Part shown: piece by piece, positions 6,190 through 13,251 of the stretch
How the letters are laid out: each line of letters begins with the position of its first letter
How positions within the stretch are numbered: the stretch's first letter is position 1
Origin: DATLOJ01 sp035536315
GTDB lineage: Bacteria; Actinomycetota; CADDZG01; JAHWKV01
Direction of reading: 5' to 3'
Length of the DNA: 13,350 nt
NCBI GenBank assembly: GCA_035536315.1
Contig: DATLOJ010000136.1
Span: forward strand, 1-13,350
The notes under the pieces: model-generated
Database searches by the model: none
Told to the model about the DNA's origin: nothing
Seen by the model: the letters and a program-made list of their open reading frames with translations, nothing else
Program-made: the position numbers and the translations under genes

Positions 6190-8770
6190 AGAGCAGCGCT
6201 CCACTTACCGCATTCAGCTAACCCCAGAGTTCGGCTTCGAGAGGACAAGACTGGCCGTGCCATATCTGGCCGGCCTCGGAGTGACTCACATCTATCTTTC
6301 TCCGATTCTCGAGTCGGTTCCCGGAAGCACGCACGGCTACGACGTAGTCGATCACGGACGCATCCGAAAGGAACTCGGCGGAGCCGAGGGATTTGAAGCC
6401 CTGGCGTCTGCGGCGTCGCAACATGGTCTTGGGATCTTGCTCGACATCGTTCCCAATCACATGTCCATCACAGCAAGTTCCAACAAGTGGTGGATGGATG
6501 TCTTGGAAGACGGCGAGCTGAGCCGGTACGCGTCCTACTTCGACATCGGTTGGACCATTTCCGGCGAGCCTCTCTTCCTGCCGGTCCTGGAGGACCGGTA
6601 CGGAAAAGTGCTGGAGGCGGGGCTCGTGAGGATAAATCTGGTGGATGGTCTCCCCGTAGTTGGCTACAGGGAGCACTCGTTTCCGCTTTCGCCGGATTCA
6701 CTCGCATTAGTTCTTACAGCCACGGCCCATCCCGATCTGACCCGCATTGCGAATGAGCTGGGAGCGTTGCCAAAGGATGCTGGTGAGAGATCCGCCCAGA
6801 AGTCAAAGATCAAGAGGGAGGTCGCAGAGACTCTCGCATCCAAAAGTGAAACCGGAGCCGCTCTGGAGCGCGTGGTGGATCAGCTGTCTGCCGATCTCAA
6901 TCGCATTCATGAAGTCCTCGAGATGCAGAGCTACCGTTTGGGCTATTGGCGGAAGGGACTGCGGGACTTTGGTTACCGCACGTTCTTCGACATCACCACT
7001 CTTGCCGGGCTTCGGGTGGAGGACGACGAGGTCTTTGACAAGACTCATGCCACGGTGCTGGAGCTTGTGGTGCAAGGCAGTGTTGCCGGTCTTCGAGTCG
7101 ACCACGTCGACGGCCTGCGTTGTCCCAAGAGATATCTCGAAAAGTTGAAGAGCGAGTCGGGGGCCTGGATCGTCGTCGAAAAGATTCTGGCCGAGGGCGA
7201 GGAGCTTCGCGAGGACTGGCCCGTCGAAGGAACTACTGGTTACGAGTTCCTCGCCTTGGTCAACGGCCTCTTCGTCGACGGAGCCGGACGCGACGCGCTG
7301 TCCGCCATGGCTGAGGAGCAGGGGGGCGTTGAAGGAGAGTTCGAGGAGGCGAGCTATCGCGGCAAGCTGGAGGTAATTCGGGGAATCCTTGCCGGCGATG
7401 TCCTCAGGCTTTCCGCTCTGCTCTCAGAGGTTGCAGAAGGCTCTTTCGTTCATCGGGACTACACACGAAGCGAGTTGCACGCCGCTCTCACGGAGGTCGT
7501 TGCATGCTGCCCGGTTTACCGAACGTACTTTGACGGCGCTGCCGAGGATGATCGAGATCTCGAGATCGTTCGTGCTTCTGTAGAGGCTGCAAAACGCAGA
7601 AGGCCGGATCTGGACGCCGAGATCTTTGATCTCATCGCATCCGCTTGGAGTCTTAGCAGGGCGGAGGCTTCTGCCGCCGATTTTGGATTACGGCTCCAAC
7701 AGACCACCTCCCCGGTTGCCGCGAAGGGTGTCGAGGACACAGCGTTTTACCGCCACCTTCGGCTCATCTCATTGAACGAGGTTGGGGGGGATCCCGGAGT
7801 CTTCGGCACCTCAGTCGAAGCGTTTCATCAATCGGCGATAGCAGCGACGCTCCGGCCCTGGTCTCTTCTGGCGACTTCAACTCACGATACGAAGCGAAGC
7901 GAGGACGTACGAGCCAGGCTCGCGCTCCTGAGTGAGATACCGCAGGAGTGGGCTGCGGCAGTGGGGCGCTGGGCGGCTCTGAACAGCAAGCACAAAACCA
8001 TCGGGTCCCCTGACGGCGCGGATGAGTATCTGCTCTACCAAACGCTCTTCGGAGCATTTCCCATCGACGCAGATCGCGCAGCCGCTTACATGCTGAAAGC
8101 CGCTCGTGAGGCGAAGAGGAGAACGTCCTGGACCGAGCCAGACGAAGAGTATGAGAAGGCACTGGAATCGTTCGTGAGATCCGTAGTGGCCGACGAACGC
8201 TTTGTAAACGACCTTTCCTTATTTGTTGGGCCGCTGATAGCTCGTGGGCGCGTCAACTCACTGTCTCAGCTGCTCATAAAGCTCACGTTTCCCGGAACTC
8301 CAGACATTTACCAGGGGACCGAGAGCTGGGACCATAGCCTCGTCGACCCCGACAATCGAAGGCCGGTCGACTTTGCCGCCCGGCAAACGGCGCTTCAGTC
8401 GGCAAGAGAAGGAGCGACGCCGAAGCTCGGTGATGACGGACTTTCGAAAACGTTCGTCATGTCGAAAGGACTCGAGATTAGAGAGCGTATGCCCGAAGCC
8501 TTCGGGCCGGGATCGCGCTACGTCCCATGGCAGTCTTCGGGGCGGGCCGTTGCATATTCGAGAGAGAGCGCGAGCGGGGATTCCCAGGTCGGGGTGGTCG
8601 TCCCGAGATTCGTGACCAATCCGGTGCCGGATGAGGAGCATCTGCACGTTCCTTTCGGTTCATGGCGGGATGTGCTCTCCGGTCTTGTCCACCAGGGGGG
8701 ACGGCTCTCCTTGAACTTAATTCTCAGTCGGTTCCCTGTGGCACTTCTGGTCCGTGAGGGCGATGGCTGA
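6179..8770 (+). CDS. treY: Malto-oligosyltrehalose synthase (GH13_26-type)
   Basis: Isomerises the reducing-end alpha-1,4 bond of maltooligosaccharides to alpha,alpha-1,1, making maltooligosyltrehalose. The reading frame is open far upstream inside glgX, but homology begins at STYRIQLTPEFGF, so GTG 6179 (protein MPSEEQRSTYRI, 863 residues) is the best start; it overlaps glgX by 11 bases and has no clear ribosome binding site, as expected for coupled translation. GH13 landmarks: LSPILESVPGSTHGYDV (40-56), DIVPNH (Asp89, His94), VAGLRVDHVDGL (nucleophile Asp308), WIVVEKIL (acid/base Glu334) and ATSTHDTKRSEDVRARL (His569, Asp570). Near the C-terminus, FPGTPDIYQGTE is also typical. The long insert between regions I and II (about 100-300) is a TreY hallmark and rules out an ordinary amylase. 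The product is the substrate of the next gene, treZ. Confidence 0.96.
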   Translation: MPSEEQRSTYRIQLTPEFGFERTRLAVPYLAGLGVTHIYLSPILESVPGSTHGYDVVDHGRIRKELGGAEGFEALASAASQHGLGILLDIVPNHMSITASSNKWWMDVLEDGELSRYASYFDIGWTISGEPLFLPVLEDRYGKVLEAGLVRINLVDGLPVVGYREHSFPLSPDSLALVLTATAHPDLTRIANELGALPKDAGERSAQKSKIKREVAETLASKSETGAALERVVDQLSADLNRIHEVLEMQSYRLGYWRKGLRDFGYRTFFDITTLAGLRVEDDEVFDKTHATVLELVVQGSVAGLRVDHVDGLRCPKRYLEKLKSESGAWIVVEKILAEGEELREDWPVEGTTGYEFLALVNGLFVDGAGRDALSAMAEEQGGVEGEFEEASYRGKLEVIRGILAGDVLRLSALLSEVAEGSFVHRDYTRSELHAALTEVVACCPVYRTYFDGAAEDDRDLEIVRASVEAAKRRRPDLDAEIFDLIASAWSLSRAEASAADFGLRLQQTTSPVAAKGVEDTAFYRHLRLISLNEVGGDPGVFGTSVEAFHQSAIAATLRPWSLLATSTHDTKRSEDVRARLALLSEIPQEWAAAVGRWAALNSKHKTIGSPDGADEYLLYQTLFGAFPIDADRAAAYMLKAAREAKRRTSWTEPDEEYEKALESFVRSVVADERFVNDLSLFVGPLIARGRVNSLSQLLIKLTFPGTPDIYQGTESWDHSLVDPDNRRPVDFAARQTALQSAREGATPKLGDDGLSKTFVMSKGLEIRERMPEAFGPGSRYVPWQSSGRAVAYSRESASGDSQVGVVVPRFVTNPVPDEEHLHVPFGSWRDVLSGLVHQGGRLSLNLILSRFPVALLVREGDG

Positions 8771-10475
8771 GATCAGCGTCTGGGCCCCCAACCCGAAGTC
8801 ACTCGCGATATGTATCGAAGGAGAAACCGTTGAGATAATCCGGGACTCTTTGGGGTGGGCTTCCTTTATCGACGACAGAATCACGGAAGGCAGTCGTTAT
8901 GGGTTCGTCGTGGACTCGTCATCTCCGCTGCCGGACCCGCGGAGCAGGAGCCAGCCCGACGGAATTCACGGCTTGTCAGCGTTTGTGGAAGCAGCGCGTG
9001 CAGACGCAACTGGCGGCCCCCTTCCTCCCAGCGTGATTTATGAGATGCACATCGGCACGTTTTCACGGGAGGGAAGCTTCAAGTCTGCGATCGATCATCT
9101 GGATCACATCTCGGCACTCGGAGCCGACTGCGTTGAGATCATGCCGGTCGCCGCCTTCCCCGGAAACAGAGGATGGGGTTACGACGGAGTCGATCTGTTC
9201 GCCGTCCACAACTCCTACGGGGAGAGAGGCGACCTGGTCGAGCTTGTTGCAGCCATCCACGATCGGGGCATGTCTGCCCTGATCGACGTTGTTTACAACC
9301 ATCTCGGGCCGTCCGGGAATTATCTCGCGCGCTTCGGCCCGTACTTCACCAAAAGGTACTCGACCCCTTGGGGCGACGCGGTCAACTTTGACGATTCCGG
9401 AAGCCGGGAGGTGCGCGCGTTCGTCATTGACAACGCAAGGATGTGGCTGGAGGAGTTTGGGTTCGACGGCCTTCGAATCGATGCTGCCCACGCGATTTAC
9501 GACATGTCGGCCACCCATATTCTCGAGGAGCTCGCGAACTCCTGCAAAGAAACGGGTGCGAAGCTTGGAAGACCCATCTTCCTTTCCGTCGAGAGCGACA
9601 TGAATAACCCACGGCTTGTGTCCGGTCATGCAGAGGGCGGCTACGGCTTCGACGCGCATTGGAACGACGACTTTCATCACATTTTGCATGCTCTTTTAAC
9701 CGGCGAAAGAGATGGTTACTACGCGGACTTCTGCTCCGTCGAGCAGCTTGGGCGCTGTTTGACCGGCGGATACGTGTACGACGGTCGTTACTCCGAATAC
9801 AGGGGGCGTGTGCACGGCAGGCCGTTCCCGACAGAGCTTGCAGGTTCGCGCCTCATTGGTTTTCTTCAGAACCACGATCAAATCGGCAACAGGGCCCTGG
9901 GCGATCGCATAGGAATGATTGCAGGCCCCCGTGCGCAGAAGATAGGGGCGGCGCTGGTTATGACCGCTCCGTTTATTCCGCTCATCTTCCAGGGGGAGGA
10001 GTGGGGGGCGTCGACCCCATTTCAATACTTCACAGATCATGAAGAGCCGGATCTGGCCGAGGCGGTGAGGCGAGGGCGCCGCCGTGAGTTCGCATCTTTT
10101 GGATGGCGACCAGCGGATGTCCCGGACCCCCAGGCGGCAGAGACATTCCAGAACTCGAAGCTCGATTGGGACGAGCTGAAAGCTGGCGAGCATGCAGAGA
10201 TGCTCGAGTGGTATCAGAGCCTGATCAGTCTGAGAAAAGGAACACCATCGCTTTGTGACGGCGACCTTGCGGGAGTCGCGGCGGAATCGGATGGAGGTTC
10301 ACAGACACTGGTCGTGCGGAGGGGGCCGATAACAGTTGCGGCGAACTTCTCGAGTGAGGATCGTACGGTGCCGGCTGAAGGGAAGATCCTCCTCGCTTCC
10401 GATGATGAGATTTCCGTCGACGCGGATGGCCTCAGTCTGCCCGGGGTATCGGTCGCGGTATTGGGTATTGATTAG
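8763..10475 (+). CDS. treZ: Malto-oligosyltrehalose trehalohydrolase (GH13_10-type)
   Basis: Cleaves the alpha-1,4 bond next to the trehalosyl end made by TreY, releasing free trehalose. The 570 residues begin with a short CBM48-like domain (MAEISVWAPNPK), then the QPDGIHG turn (64-70) and VIYEMHIGTF (91-100) opening the barrel. Catalytic regions: DVVYNH (Asp175, His180), GFDGLRIDAAHAI (nucleophile Asp240), FLSVESDMNNPRLV (acid/base Glu277) and FLQNHDQIGNRALGDRI (His371, Asp372). The acid/base region usually reads LAEDDRNDPRLV; here SVESDMNNP keeps the Glu but departs from the family pattern. ATG 8763 overlaps treY by 8 bases with GAGGG just upstream; GTG 8754, three codons earlier, is possible. 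Last gene of the operon. Only 23 bases separate its stop from the convergent oxidoreductase, and no clear terminator hairpin lies there. Confidence 0.95.
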   Translation: MAEISVWAPNPKSLAICIEGETVEIIRDSLGWASFIDDRITEGSRYGFVVDSSSPLPDPRSRSQPDGIHGLSAFVEAARADATGGPLPPSVIYEMHIGTFSREGSFKSAIDHLDHISALGADCVEIMPVAAFPGNRGWGYDGVDLFAVHNSYGERGDLVELVAAIHDRGMSALIDVVYNHLGPSGNYLARFGPYFTKRYSTPWGDAVNFDDSGSREVRAFVIDNARMWLEEFGFDGLRIDAAHAIYDMSATHILEELANSCKETGAKLGRPIFLSVESDMNNPRLVSGHAEGGYGFDAHWNDDFHHILHALLTGERDGYYADFCSVEQLGRCLTGGYVYDGRYSEYRGRVHGRPFPTELAGSRLIGFLQNHDQIGNRALGDRIGMIAGPRAQKIGAALVMTAPFIPLIFQGEEWGASTPFQYFTDHEEPDLAEAVRRGRRREFASFGWRPADVPDPQAAETFQNSKLDWDELKAGEHAEMLEWYQSLISLRKGTPSLCDGDLAGVAAESDGGSQTLVVRRGPITVAANFSSEDRTVPAEGKILLASDDEISVDADGLSLPGVSVAVLGID

Positions 10476-10498
10476 CCAGGTCACCCGGGAGCGCTGCG

Positions 10499-11464
10499 TT
10501 ACAACCGGGCGGTGAGCTTTGGGATGACCTCGCTTGCGTAGAAGTCGAAGAAGCCGTTCTGGTCTGGACCGACCTGATGCACGTACACGTGGTCGAAGCC
10601 GGCATCGAGGTATTCGCGGAACTTGTCGATGTGCTTTTCTGGATCAGGCCCGCATACAACGGCTTCCGCAACCTGCTCTTCGGTCACGAGCTCTGTTGCC
10701 TGTTCGATGTGGCGGGGAAGAGGAAGCTCCTGACCAAGCTCTCCCCTCAACCCCGCGTTGGGCCACCACTCGAGTGCCGTCTTCCGCGCCTTCTGCTCAT
10801 TTTCTGCCCAGCACACGACCAGTCCACCAAGCCGGGGCTTGGAACCACCTCCTGAGCTTGTAAATGTCTTGATGACCTCGTCGTCGGGCGATGTGGAAAT
10901 CAGTCCATCTCCGACTTTGCCTGCGAGCGTGGCGGCCTTTTTGCCCGCGGCGGCAACATAGATCTCGGGAGGCTGTTCCGGCAGGGTGAAGAGGCGCGCG
11001 TTCTCGACCGTGTAGTGCTTGCCCCTGTGACTCTTGTAGCCGCCGTCCCAAAGCTTGCGCATCACCTCGACAGCTTCCTCGAGCATCTCGAGTCTCACGG
11101 CGGCTGAGGGCCAGGGGTCGCCGTGTATGTGCTCGTTGAGATTCTCGCCGGTCCCGACTCCAAGGAAGAACCTTCCTTCCATCATCACCGCGGATGTTGC
11201 AGCGGCCTGGGCGATGATCGCGGGATGAATGCGCACAGTCGGGCAGGTGACGCCGGTGCCGAGCCGGAGCTTGTTCGTCGCATTCGCTATTGCGCCGATC
11301 ACGCTCCACACGAACGGACTCTGGCCTTGCTTGTCTACCCATGGGTGGTAATGGTCTGAGATGAGCCCGAAAGAAAACCCGGCCTCCTCAGCCCGCTGCG
11401 CGTAACGAACCAGATCGTTGGGAAGATGTTCTTCGCTGGAGAGCGCGTATCCGAATTCGGCCAT
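10499..11464 (-). CDS. FGD-like, probably F420-dependent LLM-class oxidoreductase
   Basis: A 321-residue single-domain TIM-barrel protein of the luciferase-like monooxygenase superfamily, closest by eye to the F420-dependent glucose-6-phosphate dehydrogenase (FGD) group. Shared landmarks are SDHYHPW (36-42), LRLGTGVTCPT (66-76), HPAIIAQAAAT (80-90), FLGVGTGENLNEHI (100-113), a WDGGYKSHRGKHY stretch (139-151) and GDGLISTS (185-192). Asp37, His38, Trp42 and Glu107 match Mycobacterium tuberculosis FGD1 Asp39, His40, Trp44 and Glu109, which shape the F420 and catalytic site. FGD1 Lys198, which contacts the substrate phosphate, is Asp194 here (TSPDDE), so glucose-6-phosphate is unlikely to be the substrate. 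ATG 11464 has only a weak ribosome binding site (GGAAA far upstream). It is convergent with treZ and divergent from the protease gene, so it is likely transcribed alone. The real substrate cannot be inferred. Confidence 0.87.
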   Translation of the reverse strand: MAEFGYALSSEEHLPNDLVRYAQRAEEAGFSFGLISDHYHPWVDKQGQSPFVWSVIGAIANATNKLRLGTGVTCPTVRIHPAIIAQAAATSAVMMEGRFFLGVGTGENLNEHIHGDPWPSAAVRLEMLEEAVEVMRKLWDGGYKSHRGKHYTVENARLFTLPEQPPEIYVAAAGKKAATLAGKVGDGLISTSPDDEVIKTFTSSGGGSKPRLGGLVVCWAENEQKARKTALEWWPNAGLRGELGQELPLPRHIEQATELVTEEQVAEAVVCGPDPEKHIDKFREYLDAGFDHVYVHQVGPDQNGFFDFYASEVIPKLTARL

Positions 11465-11532
11465 CGCTTGTGCACCACGATTTCCAATAACTCTCGTCCG
11501 TAAACGTTGGTAAGGGCCCCAGTAGGGAGAAA

Positions 11533-12711
11533 ATGCCCGCCGTGACTGTTCTGGATCTGATTCTCATCGTGATCGTTGTCTCTGCGGTCGTAAGCGGGAT
11601 TTTGCAGGGCGCGGTGTTGCAGCTGTTTTCGTTCGGGGGGTTCTGGATCGGCCTGGTCGCCGGAGGTGCAGTTGCACCCTGGATTGCTCGCCTTGCAGAT
11701 GCCTCGGCGGCCAGAACCCTTATCGCCATCGGGGCTCCGTTCCTGGTTGCTTCATTGGGTGCAGCCGGGGGGCGGCTAATCGGTAGCAAGCTCGCGGGGG
11801 GAATCAAGAAGGCAAAGCTGGGGCCGGTGGATCACGCAGCCGGGGGAGCGGTATCCGCCATGGCAACCCTTCTGGCGATCTGGATTGTTGCGTCGATGCT
11901 CACCAACGTCGGCATTCCGCAGATTGCAGGGCCCGTCCAGGAATCGAAAGTAGTTCGTGGGCTGAGCAAGGTGATGCCGCCAGCTCCTGAGATCCTCGGC
12001 GATCTGCGCAGAGTCATCGGAAGGGCAGGACTTCCCCAGGTTTTCGCCGAGATAGAGCCTCCAGCAGGAGCTCCAGCGGCGCCCCCCAACGCGGAGGTCG
12101 CCAGAGCCACCGACGCCGCAAGACGATCGACAGTCAAAGTCACCGGGGCAGGGTGCGGCGGGATTTCAAGCGGTTCGGGATTTGTAGCCGCTCCCGGCCT
12201 CGTTGTGACCAATGCGCACGTTGTCGCGGGAATTGACGAGCCGAGGATCGAAGACTCACTCGGGCGTCGCACGGCCGTCGTTGTCCTGTTCGATCCCGAT
12301 TTCGACGTTGCGGTCTTGCGTGTGAACAGATTGGCAGGAAGGCCCTTGCCTCTCGCGCGCAGCACAATCCCGGAAGGGCAAAACGGAGCCGTGCTCGGGT
12401 TTCCGGGAGGGGGGCCTTTCACGGCCGTCGGCGGAGTGGTAACTGCTGAGTTCGACGCCGTTGGGAGAGACATTTACAGCGAGGATCTGACAACCCGGAG
12501 AGTCCTGCGTTTGTCCACCGAGGTTCACCCCGGAAACTCCGGGGGCCCGTTTGTGCGCGGGGACGGCGAGGTTGCAGGCGTCATCTTTTCTGCATCAGCT
12601 GCGCGACGCGATGTCGGCTACGCTCTTCATCCAGACGAGGTGGCAAAACGGGTCGATAGAGCCGCGGATCTTTCGCAGGAAGTCGATACCGGACGTTGTG
12701 TGAACCAATGA
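11533..12711 (+). CDS. marP: MarP-like membrane serine protease (CvpA domain plus trypsin-like domain)
   Basis: 392 residues with an N-terminal CvpA/colicin V production-type membrane domain of four likely transmembrane helices (about 6-29, 33-50, 62-83, 105-126), a linker rich in Pro and Ala (172-187), and an extracytoplasmic chymotrypsin-like protease. The triad is complete: His229 (TNAHVV), Asp258 (DPDFDVAVL) and Ser336 (HPGNSGGPF). Cys208 and Cys389 are 181 residues apart, the same distance as the Cys214-Cys395 disulfide of M. tuberculosis MarP (Rv3671c), where the bond stabilises the active enzyme. No PDZ domain follows, unlike DegP/HtrA. MarP supports acid and oxidative-stress survival in mycobacteria and processes the cell-wall hydrolase RipA; whether this protein does so is inference. 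ATG 11533 is preceded by AGGGAG three bases upstream. Symbol given by family resemblance. Confidence 0.9.
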   Translation: MPAVTVLDLILIVIVVSAVVSGILQGAVLQLFSFGGFWIGLVAGGAVAPWIARLADASAARTLIAIGAPFLVASLGAAGGRLIGSKLAGGIKKAKLGPVDHAAGGAVSAMATLLAIWIVASMLTNVGIPQIAGPVQESKVVRGLSKVMPPAPEILGDLRRVIGRAGLPQVFAEIEPPAGAPAAPPNAEVARATDAARRSTVKVTGAGCGGISSGSGFVAAPGLVVTNAHVVAGIDEPRIEDSLGRRTAVVVLFDPDFDVAVLRVNRLAGRPLPLARSTIPEGQNGAVLGFPGGGPFTAVGGVVTAEFDAVGRDIYSEDLTTRRVLRLSTEVHPGNSGGPFVRGDGEVAGVIFSASAARRDVGYALHPDEVAKRVDRAADLSQEVDTGRCVNQ

Positions 12712-12715
12712 TTCT

Positions 12716-12744
12716 TTGACTAAGTAGCTGCTATCGGGTTTACT
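12716..12744 (+). promoter_or_regulatory. Likely sigma-70-type promoter of the HU gene
   Basis: TTGACT (12716-12721, five of six matches to the -35 consensus) and TTTACT (12739-12744, four of six to the -10) are 17 bases apart, just after the marP stop. They predict a start near 12751 and a leader of about 30 bases carrying a strong ribosome binding site. This would let the HU gene be expressed apart from marP, as expected of an abundant nucleoid protein. Confidence 0.5.
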
Positions 12745-12770
12745 GCGCCGAACCCCAAACCTTTAGTCCC

Positions 12771-12777
12771 AAGGAGG
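12771..12777 (+). promoter_or_regulatory. Strong ribosome binding site of the HU gene
   Basis: AAGGAGG ends four bases before the ATG at 12782. It is the best Shine-Dalgarno match on the plus strand of the window, consistent with high expression. A nearer ATG at 12778 is out of frame. Confidence 0.75.
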
Positions 12778-12781
12778 ATGA

Positions 12782-13201
12782 ATGAACAAGAACGACCTGA
12801 TTGACAGAGTCGCTGAAGCGACCGGTGAAGCGAAGTCTCGCGCTACCCAGCTCGTCGACGCGACACTTGACGTGGTTCAAAGCGCGCTGGCCAAGGGTGA
12901 GGAAGTGAGACTTCCGGGATTCGGAACATTCTCGGCCCGCGCTCGCAAAGCCAGAACCGGTCGCAACCCCCAGACCGGGGCTACGGTGAAGATTCCCGCG
13001 ACGACGATCCCTGCATTCAAGGCGGGAAAGGCCTTGAAGGATCTTGTGTCCGGAAAGGCCAAGCTCACACTGACCAAGACCTCCTCATCCCGTGGAGGTT
13101 CGAAAGCCAAGCCTGCTGCCAAGAAGAAGACGGCAGCAAAGGCCAAGCCTTCGAGTAAGAAGACGACTGCAAAGAAGAAGACCACAGCCAAGAGGCGCTA
13201 A
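12782..13201 (+). CDS. hup: HU-family nucleoid protein with lysine-rich C-terminal tail
   Basis: A histone-like HU/IHF protein that bends and compacts DNA as a dimer. Residues 1-92 are a full HU core: start MNKNDLIDRVAEATG, hinge LPGFGTFSARARKA (44-57), and the arm tip TGRNPQTG (59-66) with the DNA-intercalating Pro63. Residues 101-139 form a low-complexity Lys/Ala/Thr/Ser tail (AAKKKTAAKAKP, SSKKTTAKKKTTAKRR), as in actinobacterial HupB/Hlp/HupS proteins, where such tails add DNA affinity and can be modified. The tail is short next to that of mycobacterial HupB. The gene has its own likely promoter, a strong ribosome binding site and an intrinsic terminator, so it is probably a monocistronic, highly expressed unit. 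The exact paralog name (hupB, hupS, hlp) is not assigned. Confidence 0.95.
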   Translation: MNKNDLIDRVAEATGEAKSRATQLVDATLDVVQSALAKGEEVRLPGFGTFSARARKARTGRNPQTGATVKIPATTIPAFKAGKALKDLVSGKAKLTLTKTSSSRGGSKAKPAAKKKTAAKAKPSSKKTTAKKKTTAKRR

Positions 13202-13218
13202 TTAACCAGAACGAACTC

Positions 13219-13251
13219 AAGGGCCCGGCGAAAGCCGGGCCTTTGTTATTT
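13219..13251 (+). terminator. Rho-independent terminator after the HU gene
   Basis: GGCCCGGC (13222-13229), a GAAA tetraloop (13230-13233) and GCCGGGCC (13234-13241) form a perfect 8-bp GC stem, extended by one G-U and two A-U pairs (13219-13221 with 13242-13244). A T-rich tract (TTTGTTATTTT) follows. It begins 17 bases after the HU stop codon. Confidence 0.92.

Noticed and set aside
10476..10515. Possible shared terminator between convergent treZ and the oxidoreductase (CACCCGG against CCGGGCGGTG)
   Set aside because: The pairing needs a bulge and a long loop, and no T-run follows on either strand.
11465..11532. Divergent promoters between the oxidoreductase and marP
   Set aside because: The 68 bp must hold control signals, but no -35/-10 pair with sensible spacing stood out on either strand.
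11832..12473. 213-residue minus-strand frame inside marP
   Set aside because: Ser/Thr/Pro/Ala-rich mirror of the protease gene with no domain; the catalytic triad is on the plus strand.
11533..12711. DegP/HtrA-type protease
   Set aside because: No PDZ domain follows the protease domain, and the N-terminus is a four-helix CvpA-type membrane domain, which fits MarP.
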